64,000 nucleotides of DNA, taken from NCBI RefSeq assembly GCF_001719165.1, contig NZ_CP017057.1, positions 248,001-312,000 on the forward strand, given 5' to 3'. The DNA comes from Erythrobacter litoralis. GTDB taxonomy: Bacteria; Pseudomonadota; Alphaproteobacteria; Sphingomonadales; Sphingomonadaceae. Below, piece after piece: positions 18,862-26,272 of this stretch (positions are counted from its first letter, which is position 1; each line of letters begins with the position of its first letter). Made by a program: the position numbers and the translations under genes. The notes beneath the pieces were generated by a model. It saw only the letters and a program-made list of their open reading frames with translations. It ran no database searches and was not told where the DNA came from.

Positions 18862-20010
18862 TTACATGCCCGAACCCGGGCCGTAGGTGATCTCGACGCG
18901 GCGGTTCTGGGCTTCGCGCACACCATCCGCAGTCGGTACGCGAGGCTGCGATTCGCCGAACGCTTCGCTGGTGATCCGTCCGTCCGGGATGCCCCGGCCT
19001 TCGAGATATTCGCGAACCGAGTCATTCCGGCGAGCTGCCAGCGCCATGTTGTAGGTAACGCTGCCCGCACGGTCGGTGTGGCCCGCCAGCATGACATTCG
19101 CCGTACCGCAATTGGCATAAGCCGTCACTGCGCTGTCGAGGATCGTAGCCGCTTCGGCAGTGATCATCGACTCATCGAAGTCGAAGAAGACGATGTAGGG
19201 CCCAGTGTTGCACGGCGGCGGCGGCGGCGGCGGGGGAGGCGGCGGCGGCGGCGGCGGGGGCGGCGGCGGCGGCGGCGGGGGCGGCGGCGGCGGGGGCGGA
19301 GCCGGTTCATCACCACCGAAGTTGTAGACGATCGAGCCAAGAATGGAATGCGTGCTCAGATCGGTTTCCAACGGCAAGCCGCGAGTATCAATTATGTTCA
19401 CGTCTTCGGCATTGAAGTAGCGATACTTCAATCCGAGGTCCCAACTATCGTTGAGCGGCACCCGGACACCTGCCAGCAGCTGCCAAGCGAGACCAGTGTC
19501 TGAATCATCGAATGCACCGGGACCATTAAGGTCATAGTTGGCATCGAGGTCCACCCGAGCGATGCCGATGCCGCCGCCGGCAAACGCCTGAACGCCATCA
19601 TCGTCACCGAAATCGAAAAGACCATTCAGCATGAAACTAAGAGCGTCAAAACCGCCGAGTGCTGGGGCGGTTTGGCTCGTGAGCTCTCCGTTACGACCAC
19701 CTGGTTGATCGAAGGGATCAATCTGGAGGCCCACGGTACCGGCCGACAACTCATTGAGGTACGCAGATCTGTAGCTCGCCTCGGTTTCCAAACGGAAAGC
19801 TCCGAAGTCATAGCCAACAGCTGCACCAAAGTCATACCCAGTTTCATAGTCACCCTGGGCATCGCCTTGAGTGCCGTCCACATCGAAGGTGATGTCCTCG
19901 ACGATCATCGCACCACCGTCACCCTGAATATACCACTGGCCCTCTCGAGCCATGGCGGGTGCGGAGAGCGCTGTCGAAGCCATCGCCATGCCAATGACGA
20001 TTTTACGCAT
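18862..20010 (-). CDS. OmpA-family outer membrane protein with polyproline linker
   Basis: The 382-residue precursor has a signal peptide (MRKIVIGMAMASTALSAPAM) and an N-terminal eight-strand beta-barrel-like domain with aromatic strand ends (WQLLAGVRVPLNDSWDLGLK). Residues 238-266 are 29 successive prolines. The C-terminal OmpA peptidoglycan-binding domain follows (IVFFDFDESMI, LAGHTDRAGS, AARRNDSVREYL). It should anchor the outer membrane to the wall. The start at 20010 is set by the signal peptide and an AAAAAAGGGGAATG leader. The family normally has a shorter Pro/Ala linker. Confidence 0.93.
   Translation of the reverse strand: MRKIVIGMAMASTALSAPAMAREGQWYIQGDGGAMIVEDITFDVDGTQGDAQGDYETGYDFGAAVGYDFGAFRLETEASYRSAYLNELSAGTVGLQIDPFDQPGGRNGELTSQTAPALGGFDALSFMLNGLFDFGDDDGVQAFAGGGIGIARVDLDANYDLNGPGAFDDSDTGLAWQLLAGVRVPLNDSWDLGLKYRYFNAEDVNIIDTRGLPLETDLSTHSILGSIVYNFGGDEPAPPPPPPPPPPPPPPPPPPPPPPPPPPPPPCNTGPYIVFFDFDESMITAEAATILDSAVTAYANCGTANVMLAGHTDRAGSVTYNMALAARRNDSVREYLEGRGIPDGRITSEAFGESQPRVPTADGVREAQNRRVEITYGPGSGM
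19213..19299 (-). repeat. Polyproline tract of 29 codons (CCG/CCC/CCT)
   Basis: Twenty-nine consecutive proline codons, mostly CCG with a few CCC and one CCT, lie in the hinge between barrel and OmpA domain. The near-pure trinucleotide array is prone to slippage in steps of 3 and would need EF-P for translation. Confidence 0.95.
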
Positions 20011-20833
20011 TCTAACATTCCCCTTTTTTATTTCATTGAGGCACCGCGTATCTCTATCTTTTCCGCATGGGGGAGGCAAGCAGTCAATCGCCGCGAACTG
20101 TTGCAAGAAAGCCTCTATAATGGGGCAATTTACGCCTGATCCAGTTACATGACCTGGTGGGTCTCCCTCAGTTCGGCGCGAGATTCTCGCGCTTAGTTTT
20201 GTCGGAAGAGCCCGACTCACCTGAGAGACTCAAGAGGTTCGATTAACGCTGTCCGGGCCCCTTGGTCTATGATGGCTTCGCGGGTCCGAAGGTCGCAGAT
20301 GTCGAGTAACGGATCGCGCTGGCGAAATGGTATTTCCTCGCCTCATGCGCGAGAAGGTCCCCTTCGCCAAGGCGGTGCATCAGTTTCAATTCGAGATCAT
20401 TCGCAGCTCTTCACCAATGCACCGAGCCAAGCGCGGACGAATTCGGGTTCGGTGCTTCGGGCGCGGTAGGCGCGGGCAGTCGAGATCCCGGCCCGTTCGG
20501 CGGAGCGCTTCACGCAGCAACTTTGCTCGAGATCGGCGATGAATCACCCCCGCCAGCGGGGATCCGCGAGACTGTAAGCCTCGCAACCAGCACTTGCGGG
20601 CTGTCCGCGATATGTTCATCGGGATGCCTTCTTCATACCGGAGCGGAGCTCGATTTTAACGGGTCGGGCGGAGCAACGCGCATCCGCCGGCTCGCACTAT
20701 TGCGATGCTGTCAGTTTTAACCCGAAAGATCCGAGACGGGAATATAGAATAACCCATATGGCACAAACTTGCGCCTTGCGCGGGCTGCGAGGCTCGCCTA
20801 ATCCCGCGCTGCTCTCGAAGGAAAGGCCGTCTC
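20011..20833. other. Gene-poor stretch upstream of the OmpA-like gene
   Basis: These 823 bases contain no intact gene. The part near 20011-20160 should hold the promoter and leader of the OmpA-like gene, including the AAGGGG ribosome site at about 20024-20029. Positions 20267-20582 carry a decayed helix-turn-helix gene, listed separately. The remainder up to 20833 shows no open frame with coding character. Confidence 0.6.
20267..20582 (-). pseudogene. Decayed helix-turn-helix (terminase-small-subunit-like) gene
   Basis: Read leftward, a protein-like frame gives SLADPRWRG, an in-frame TGA (20544-20546), then 48 codons (20400-20543) starting FIADLEQSCCVKRSAERAGI and continuing STARAYRARSTEPEFVRAWL. 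It ends at a second TGA (20397-20399). Shifting frame by one base at that point continues the expected sequence: NDLELKLMHRLGEGDLL, then KYHFASAIRYST, to a stop at 20267. The segment F-I-x-x-L-x-x-x-x-V-x-x-x-A-x-x-A-G-I-S-x-x-x-A-Y is the pattern of Hin-like / phage small-terminase HTH proteins often found in sphingomonad chromosomes. One nonsense and one frameshift argue for a dead gene. Confidence 0.6.
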
Positions 20834-21490
20834 TTGGCGTGGCTGCGCAGCCTCTATAACTGGACCATGGACAAGGCCGCGCACCCGCAGGCGCAGGGTT
20901 GGCTGGCTTTCTTCTGCTTCATCGAGGCGAGCTTCTTCCCGATTCCTCCGCACCCGCTGCTGGGCCTGATGTGCCTTGCAGAGCCTCGCAACGCACTTCG
21001 TTTCGGCATCATTGCGACCCTTTCCTCGGTCGCGGGCGGCGTGCTCGGATATGCCATCGGCTGGGGGCTTTACGGCAGCATCGGTGAATGGCTGATCGCA
21101 ACGCTCGGCTATGCGGAGACATTCCCCGTGGCTCAATGCCGGTTCGCTGAACTGGGCCCCTGGGCGGTCTTCATCGGAGGTGCGACGCCGGTGCCTTTCA
21201 AACTGATGACGCTCACCGCGGGCTTTATGGAGATGGCGCTTTTGCCCTTCATCCTCGCAAGCCTTGCCGGTCGCGGACTCGTGTTCGTCGTGGTGGGCGC
21301 CTTGTTCAGAGTGTTCGGTACACCGATCAAGGCTTTCATCGAGCGCTATCTCGGGCTCGTGACCACGGTCTTCGCTCTTCTGGTCGTGGCCGGCTTCCTG
21401 GCGATCACCCAGCTGCGGGGGGCTGACGACGGCAAGGACGGCGCGAAAGCATGCGCGGCGGCAGTGCCACTCGATGACCGGACAGGCTGA
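20834..21490 (+). CDS. DedA / YqaA (VTT domain) family membrane protein
   Basis: The 218-residue integral membrane protein has the VTT/SNARE-associated layout: a re-entrant helix near FIEASFFPIPPHPLLGLM, a glycine-rich span SSVAGGVLGYAIGWGLYG, the segment FIGGATPVPFKLMTLTAGFM, and a terminal span. Such proteins are linked to lipid scrambling or membrane homeostasis. The TTG start at 20834 is chosen because AAGGAAAGG lies 7 bp upstream and the protein then begins MAWLRSLYNW. It is convergent with spt. Confidence 0.85.
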   Translation: MAWLRSLYNWTMDKAAHPQAQGWLAFFCFIEASFFPIPPHPLLGLMCLAEPRNALRFGIIATLSSVAGGVLGYAIGWGLYGSIGEWLIATLGYAETFPVAQCRFAELGPWAVFIGGATPVPFKLMTLTAGFMEMALLPFILASLAGRGLVFVVVGALFRVFGTPIKAFIERYLGLVTTVFALLVVAGFLAITQLRGADDGKDGAKACAAAVPLDDRTG

Positions 21491-21499
21491 GCCGGCCGC

Positions 21500-22744
21500 T
21501 CAGTCGATTATTCCGACTGCCTTTCCGGCCCGCTCGAAGATGGCGAGGATCGTTTCGACCTCCTCGGTCGAATGCTCTGCGCAGAGCGAGCAGCGTAGCA
21601 GGGTCATGCCGGCGGGCGTGGCCGGCGGGCGGGCGAGATTGACGTAGAGCCCTTCCTTTAGCAGCGCTTCCCACATCATCGCACCGCGCTCGAGATCGGG
21701 CATGATGACTGCTACGATGGCGCTTTGCGGTTCGTCAGTCCCAAGCTTGAAGCCCAGACCGGTTAAACCAGCATGAAGGCGCTTCGAGTTTTCCCACAGA
21801 TGCGCCCGCTTGTTTGCCCCATGCATCAGCTTGCGGATCGAGGTGGCCGCAGTTGCGACAACGCTCGGCGGCAGGCTCGCGGTGAAGACATAGGGGCGGC
21901 AGACCAGACGCAGGATCTCGAATTTCGGATGATTTGAAACGCAGAAGCCGCCGACCGTCCCGACGCTTTTGGAGAACGTGCCGATGATGAAATCGACATC
22001 GTCGATAACGCCCTGTTCCTCGGCAACACCGCGCCCATTCTTGCCGATGAAGCCCATCGAATGCGCTTCGTCGACCAGGACCATCGCGCCGTATTTCTTG
22101 GCGACCGCGACCATCTCCTTCAGCGGCGCGACGTCGCCCAGCATCGAATAGACGCCTTCGAGGATTACGAGCTTGCCCGCGTCCTCGGGAATGCGCCGCA
22201 GGCGCTTTTCCATCGCCTCGATGTCGTTGTGCCTGAAAGGCACGACCTCGGCCTTGCCCATGGCGCAGCCGTCATAGATCGAGGCATGGCTGTCGATGTC
22301 GAGGACGATGTAATCGCCCTTGCCGGCGATCGTCGAGATGATGCCGAGATTGGCCTGGTATCCGGTCGAGAACACCATTGCGTGGTCCATGCCGTAGAAT
22401 TCCCGGAGCGCTTCCTCGCACTCGCGATGCCCCTGATAGGTTCCGTTGAGCACGCGGCTCCCGGTCGTGCCGGAGCCGAATTGCTCGAGCGCTTCCTTGC
22501 CGGCCTCGATCACGTCGGGATCGAAGGTCATTCCCATGTAATTGTAGGTGCCCAGCAGGATCGTGTCGCGCCCGTTGCAGATCGCGCGGGTCGGGCTCAG
22601 CACCTTTTCCATGACTAGATTGAATGGATCCTCGACCCCGCGGGCGAGCAATGTCTCGCGGGTTTCGATGATCGGGTCGAACTTGGCGAAGAGGTCGCCC
22701 GAACTGCGGGCACCCTCGCCCGAGGGGGGGGTCATGTCGTTCAT
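21500..22744 (-). CDS. spt: Serine palmitoyltransferase
   Basis: This PLP-dependent alpha-oxoamine synthase (414 residues) would condense L-serine with an acyl thioester to give 3-ketosphinganine, the first step of sphingolipid synthesis. Motifs include NYMGMTFDPDV, GSGTTGSRVLNGTYQGH, the stacking His in DSHASIYDG, VDEAHSMGFIG, and the PLP Lys in GTFSKSVGTVGG. Length and motifs match the soluble sphingomonad/Caulobacter enzymes better than KBL or BioF. Its partner acp lies 14 bp upstream on the same strand, which supports the sphingolipid assignment. Confidence 0.9.
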   Translation of the reverse strand: MNDMTPPSGEGARSSGDLFAKFDPIIETRETLLARGVEDPFNLVMEKVLSPTRAICNGRDTILLGTYNYMGMTFDPDVIEAGKEALEQFGSGTTGSRVLNGTYQGHRECEEALREFYGMDHAMVFSTGYQANLGIISTIAGKGDYIVLDIDSHASIYDGCAMGKAEVVPFRHNDIEAMEKRLRRIPEDAGKLVILEGVYSMLGDVAPLKEMVAVAKKYGAMVLVDEAHSMGFIGKNGRGVAEEQGVIDDVDFIIGTFSKSVGTVGGFCVSNHPKFEILRLVCRPYVFTASLPPSVVATAATSIRKLMHGANKRAHLWENSKRLHAGLTGLGFKLGTDEPQSAIVAVIMPDLERGAMMWEALLKEGLYVNLARPPATPAGMTLLRCSLCAEHSTEEVETILAIFERAGKAVGIID

Positions 22745-22758
22745 GGATTGGCCTTCTA

Positions 22759-23001
22759 TCAGCTATCCTGCAGCTTGTGCACCGCGCTGACCAGCTGGCC
22801 GTAGGTCTCGATCTCGGCCTGCTGGTTCATACTGATGATGATGTCGAATTCGTCTTCGATCGCGGCGACGAAATCCATCACCGTCAGGCTGTCGAATTCG
22901 AGGTCGCCGGCGAAGGTCGTCGCAGGCGTTATGTCGATACCCTTCTTGTTGAATGGCTCGATCAGGACGCGGATGCGCTCGTCGACTTCGGCTTCGGTCA
23001 T
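22759..23001 (-). CDS. Acyl carrier protein dedicated to sphingolipid synthesis
   Basis: The 80-residue carrier protein (begins MTEAEVDERIRVLIEPFNKK) has the phosphopantetheine site EFDSLTVMDF with Ser 38. It directly precedes spt and is divergent from the membrane protein gene on the right. In Caulobacter and sphingomonads an ACP next to spt supplies the acyl chain to SPT, and this is likely here; that is knowledge of the family rather than something visible in the sequence. The start at 23001 gives normal ACP length. Confidence 0.88.
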   Translation of the reverse strand: MTEAEVDERIRVLIEPFNKKGIDITPATTFAGDLEFDSLTVMDFVAAIEDEFDIIISMNQQAEIETYGQLVSAVHKLQDS

Positions 23002-23130
23002 GGTGGGAAACGGCTCTTTCTGGCTGGAGGAGGCGCTTATTGCGGGCCATTGCCTGCAAAGCGGCTTGCAGTGCTTCTTGTCAAGTACGGAACCGGCTGG
23101 CAGAGCGATGCAGGGTGCAGTTCGGGGGCG

Positions 23131-23760
23131 ATGCACGTGAACCAGGCGAACAGCTCGGAAAAGACCGGTGGCGACGAGGAAAGCTGCACGGAATCACGGC
23201 AGAGCCGCTCTGATCCCGGGTCGGATCATATGCTCGTTGCGCCTGAACAGTGGCCCGCCAGCGCGATACATCTTCTGCGTACAGTCCAGATCAACACGCT
23301 GACGCTGTCGCAGATGGCCGACCAGAAGGCCAACATCATGATCGGTGCGACATTTGTCGTTTTCTCTCTTTCTGTGACGCGATTGACGGGAGAGGCGATC
23401 ACCCTCGCCACGCTTTGTCTCGCCGCGACCGCTCTGCTGTCCTCGCTGTGCGCCGTGATCGCGGTGCTGCCGACCTTCGGCGCGCCTCCCCGGCAGGACG
23501 AGCAGTTTAACCTGTTGTTCTTCGGCCATTTCGCCTCGCTCGACGAGGAGCAATGGAAGGCGCGTCTGATGGAAGAACTCGGCCGCGATTCCGCCGTTTT
23601 CGAGACCATGATGCACGACATCTACCAGAACGGGCGGGTGCTGCATCGGCGCAAATATCGTTTCCTCGCTTATGGCTATCGCATATTTCTCGGCGGTCTG
23701 CTGCTGACCATGCTGGTCTTCGCATGGGAGTATTCCTCGGAGGCTTCAGCTACGGTCTAG
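23131..23760 (+). CDS. Pycsar-effector-like (DUF5706) membrane protein
   Basis: The product is 209 residues, or 176 if translation starts at ATG 23230. A polar N-terminus leads into the segment HLLRTVQINTLTLSQMADQK, then the first hydrophobic span (NIMIGATFVVFSLSVTRL), a second span (CLAATALLSSLCAVIAVLPT), and a last span near the C-terminus. This two-plus-one span layout with a conserved D-x-K-A-N-x-x-I motif is that of PycTM / DUF5706 effectors, which disrupt the membrane on sensing cUMP or cCMP. No nucleotide cyclase gene is next to it. Start choice is uncertain. Confidence 0.65.
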   Translation: MHVNQANSSEKTGGDEESCTESRQSRSDPGSDHMLVAPEQWPASAIHLLRTVQINTLTLSQMADQKANIMIGATFVVFSLSVTRLTGEAITLATLCLAATALLSSLCAVIAVLPTFGAPPRQDEQFNLLFFGHFASLDEEQWKARLMEELGRDSAVFETMMHDIYQNGRVLHRRKYRFLAYGYRIFLGGLLLTMLVFAWEYSSEASATV

Positions 23761-24122
23761 CCAGGCAAAAGCGCCTTTACCGCGTTCATGAACGGGCTGA
23801 TCGAGACGGGCTTGGCAAGGTAGCCGGACGCCCCGGCCGAGCGGATGCGGTCCTCGTCACCCTTTGCAGCGAAAGCGGTCACGGCCAGCACGGGGATTTC
23901 GCGCAAGGCGTGGTCGCGCCGCGCGGCCTCGATCAGTTCGACCCCGGAAATGCCAGGTAGCTGGATATCCATGATGATGAGATCGGGTAAGACGGCGCGG
24001 GCCATTTCGAGCACCTTTCCACCGTCCGCCACCGGCTCCACCTCGAACCCGTTCGCCTTGAGCACGTCGCAGAACAATTTCCGGTTGAGGTCGTTGTCCT
24101 CGACAACCATTATTCGTTTCAT
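23757..24122 (-). CDS. divK: Single-domain response regulator, DivK-like
   Basis: This 121-residue receiver domain has no output domain. The acidic pocket is VVEDND (residues 6-11), the phospho-acceptor Asp 52 lies in IIMDIQLPGISG, and the conserved Lys in YLAKPVS. The AVTAFAAKGDEDRI stretch and length match DivK of alphaproteobacteria, which relays the DivJ/PleC signal to control the cell cycle and polarity. It could instead be another CheY-like single domain, as pleD is not seen next to it. Its stop overlaps the stop of the convergent membrane protein gene within CTAG. Confidence 0.82.
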   Translation of the reverse strand: MKRIMVVEDNDLNRKLFCDVLKANGFEVEPVADGGKVLEMARAVLPDLIIMDIQLPGISGVELIEAARRDHALREIPVLAVTAFAAKGDEDRIRSAGASGYLAKPVSISPFMNAVKALLPG

Positions 24123-24181
24123 CACTGCAACGCCCCGTTTTGCCCCGCACATGAGGGTAACCCCACCAGGAGGTCGTAACA

Positions 24182-24469
24182 ATCCCGGATCGATCCGAAG
24201 CTGCGTCCGCCCGGACCCGCGCGAGCGCACAGACGCTCGCTCTTGCGGCGCTTGGCTGGGTGCTGGAGGACGACGAGCGCGCGGATCGCTATCTTGAACT
24301 GACGGGGCTTGATCCCGATTCGCTGCGCAAGGGGCTCGGCGATCCGACAGTCCTCGCCTCCGCGCTCGATTTTCTCGCCAATTACGAACCCGACCTGCTC
24401 CGCGCGGCCGAAGCGCTTGCCGTCACGCCCGTGGAACTGATCGCCGCCCGAAAGGAACTGACTGGATGA
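24182..24469 (+). CDS. DUF3572 family protein, apparently with an ATC start
   Basis: The domain runs from AQTLALAALGWVLEDDERAD through YLELTGLDPDSLRKG to the end and matches the small helical DUF3572 family. The only conventional start in frame, GTG 24260, would cut off the first helix. Upstream, a perfect AGGAGG (24168-24173) is followed 8 bp later by in-frame ATC (24182), giving a 95-residue protein, with a stop codon just before. No ATG, GTG or TTG lies between. I therefore mark ATC as the start while noting GTG 24260 as the conservative choice. The gene overlaps the next one by ATGA. Confidence 0.6.
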   Translation: MPDRSEAASARTRASAQTLALAALGWVLEDDERADRYLELTGLDPDSLRKGLGDPTVLASALDFLANYEPDLLRAAEALAVTPVELIAARKELTG

Positions 24470-25095
24470 GCCGCCCACTGATAATCAGCGATTGCGACGA
24501 AGTGCTGTTGCACATGGTCGCGCATTTCAAGCAGTGGCTGGAGGAAAGCCAGGGGGTCGACTTCAACCTCGAAGGTCACGATTTCGCCCACGCCCTGCGC
24601 TGGCAGGAAAGCGGGGAATTGCTCGAGCCGGCCGATATCTGGCGAATGCTGGGGCGATTCTTCGATCGCGAAATGGACAGGCAGACACCGATCGAAGGAG
24701 CAGTCGAGGGGATCAATGCGCTGGCCGAGCAGGCGGATGTCGTGATCCTGACCAATCTCGTCGACGAGCGGCGAGAGAAGCGGGCGGAGCAATTGGCTGC
24801 GCTTGGGATCCATGCGCGCGTCTTCACCAATCAGGGACCCAAGGGGCCGGCCCTCAAAAAGATCGTCGAGGAATTCTCTCCCAGCCGCGCAGTGTTCATC
24901 GACGATCTCGCCCAGCACCATGCTTCGGTCGCGGAAATCGCGCCTAATGTCGTTCGGCTGCATATGTGCGGCGAACCGATGATTGCAGGCTCGATCGACT
25001 GCGCGCACAAGGCGGGGCATGCGGAGGCGCGGATCGACCGCTGGTCGGATGCGTTGCCGTGGCTGATCGACCGGATCGAAGGGGATGCACGATGA
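24466..25095 (+). CDS. HAD-family hydrolase
   Basis: The 209-residue product carries the haloacid dehalogenase motif I in LIISDCDEVLL (D-x-D), motif II in VVILTNLVDE, a Lys in the GPKGPALKKIVEE region and motif IV in AVFIDDLAQHHASV. It is probably a cytosolic phosphatase; substrate unknown. The start ATG overlaps the stop of the DUF3572 gene and the end overlaps the RidA gene, so it is the second cistron of a coupled operon. Confidence 0.85.
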   Translation: MSRPLIISDCDEVLLHMVAHFKQWLEESQGVDFNLEGHDFAHALRWQESGELLEPADIWRMLGRFFDREMDRQTPIEGAVEGINALAEQADVVILTNLVDERREKRAEQLAALGIHARVFTNQGPKGPALKKIVEEFSPSRAVFIDDLAQHHASVAEIAPNVVRLHMCGEPMIAGSIDCAHKAGHAEARIDRWSDALPWLIDRIEGDAR

Positions 25096-25547
25096 CGATT
25101 GAAAAACGCCTCGCTGAACTGGGCCTCGTTCTGCCGGAAGCAGCCGCCCCGGTGGCCAGCTACGTCCCGGTCGTGCATCAAGGCGGACTTGCCCATGTAT
25201 CGGGACAATTGCCTTTCATCGACAAGGCTCTGGTAACCGGCAGGCTCGGCGATGATGTCACGCTAGAGGACGGGATCATGGCAGCGCGCGCCTGCGGCAT
25301 GATGGTCCTCGCGCAGTTGAAGGCCGCCGGTCTGCTCGAGCAGGTCGAACGCGTGATCAAGCTCGGAGCCTTCGTCAATTCGACGCCCGATTTCACCGAT
25401 CAGCCGAAAGTGGCGAATGGCGCTTCGGATCTCATGTTCGAGGTGTTCGGGGATAAGGGACGCCATGCCCGCGCCGCCGTCGGCGTGCCTGCCCTCCCGC
25501 TCGGAGCGGCGGTGGAAGTCGACGCGGTGATCGCCATTTCGGGATGA
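25092..25547 (+). CDS. RidA (YjgF/YER057c) family protein
   Basis: The 151-residue product has the chorismate-mutase-like trimer fold of the RidA superfamily, seen in GLAHVSGQLPF, ARACGMMVLAQLKAAG, VIKLGAFVNSTPDF and ARAAVGVPALPLGAAVEVDA. The Arg in the ARAAVG strand fits the imine-binding site. Canonical RidA hydrolyses reactive enamines; this longer form belongs to a subfamily whose activity is less certain. Overlaps of 4 bp at both ends indicate coupling. Confidence 0.9.
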   Translation: MTIEKRLAELGLVLPEAAAPVASYVPVVHQGGLAHVSGQLPFIDKALVTGRLGDDVTLEDGIMAARACGMMVLAQLKAAGLLEQVERVIKLGAFVNSTPDFTDQPKVANGASDLMFEVFGDKGRHARAAVGVPALPLGAAVEVDAVIAISG

Positions 25548-26272
25548 CGCGCCGAACCGCTCCCGACTGGTTGACGCAATGGGAATATGCCCATCGCGGG
25601 CTTCATTCGCCGGGCGTGCCCGAAAACTCCCTCGCCGCCGCCGAAGCGGCGATCGCGGCGGGCTTGGGGGTCGAATGTGACGTCCAGCGCAGCTTGGACG
25701 ATCACCCCATGGTCTTCCACGACTGGGATCTCGAGCGGCTGACCGGAGTGGTGGGCGCGACCGAAGAGCGGCTATCGGAGGAACTCGAGATGCTCGGCCT
25801 GATCGGGTCCGACCAGCGCCCAGTCCGGCTGGCGACGTTTCTCGATATCGTGGCCGGGCGAGTCCCGGTTCTCATAGAGATCAAGTCCAAGCGCAGATAC
25901 GATGTCGAGTGGACGTGTGTGAGCGTCAGTCGCATGCTCGAAACCTATTCAGGCCTGCACGCCGTGATGAGTTTTGATCCGCGCGTCTCGCGCTGGTTTC
26001 GCCTTCATTCGCCGCTTACGCCCTGCGGCCTGGTGATGCGAGAGGACGATCGCGGCAACACGCAAAGGGCTTGGCAGCGGCGCCTGGCATTCTGGATCGC
26101 GAAGCCCGACTTCCTTGCCTACCACATCGCCGCGTTGCCGAGCCGCTGGGTCGCGGCACTGCGCGCCGGCGGGTTGCCGGTCCTGACATGGACAGTCGAT
26201 TCGCCCGAGGCTCGCACGCGCGCAGCGCTCCACGCCGACGCGCTGATCGCCGAAGGGGAGGGCCTGGCATGA
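25544..26272 (+). CDS. Glycerophosphodiester phosphodiesterase
   Basis: The 242-residue TIM-barrel enzyme has the GDPD signatures YAHRGLHSPGVPENSLAA (catalytic His and Arg), GVECDVQRSLDDHPMVFHDW (metal-binding Glu/Asp and the second His) and VPVLIEIKSK. It would hydrolyse deacylated phospholipids to glycerol 3-phosphate and an alcohol. No signal peptide is present, so it resembles cytosolic UgpQ-type enzymes. It overlaps the RidA gene upstream and the GNAT-like gene downstream. Confidence 0.9.
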   Translation: MTRRTAPDWLTQWEYAHRGLHSPGVPENSLAAAEAAIAAGLGVECDVQRSLDDHPMVFHDWDLERLTGVVGATEERLSEELEMLGLIGSDQRPVRLATFLDIVAGRVPVLIEIKSKRRYDVEWTCVSVSRMLETYSGLHAVMSFDPRVSRWFRLHSPLTPCGLVMREDDRGNTQRAWQRRLAFWIAKPDFLAYHIAALPSRWVAALRAGGLPVLTWTVDSPEARTRAALHADALIAEGEGLA

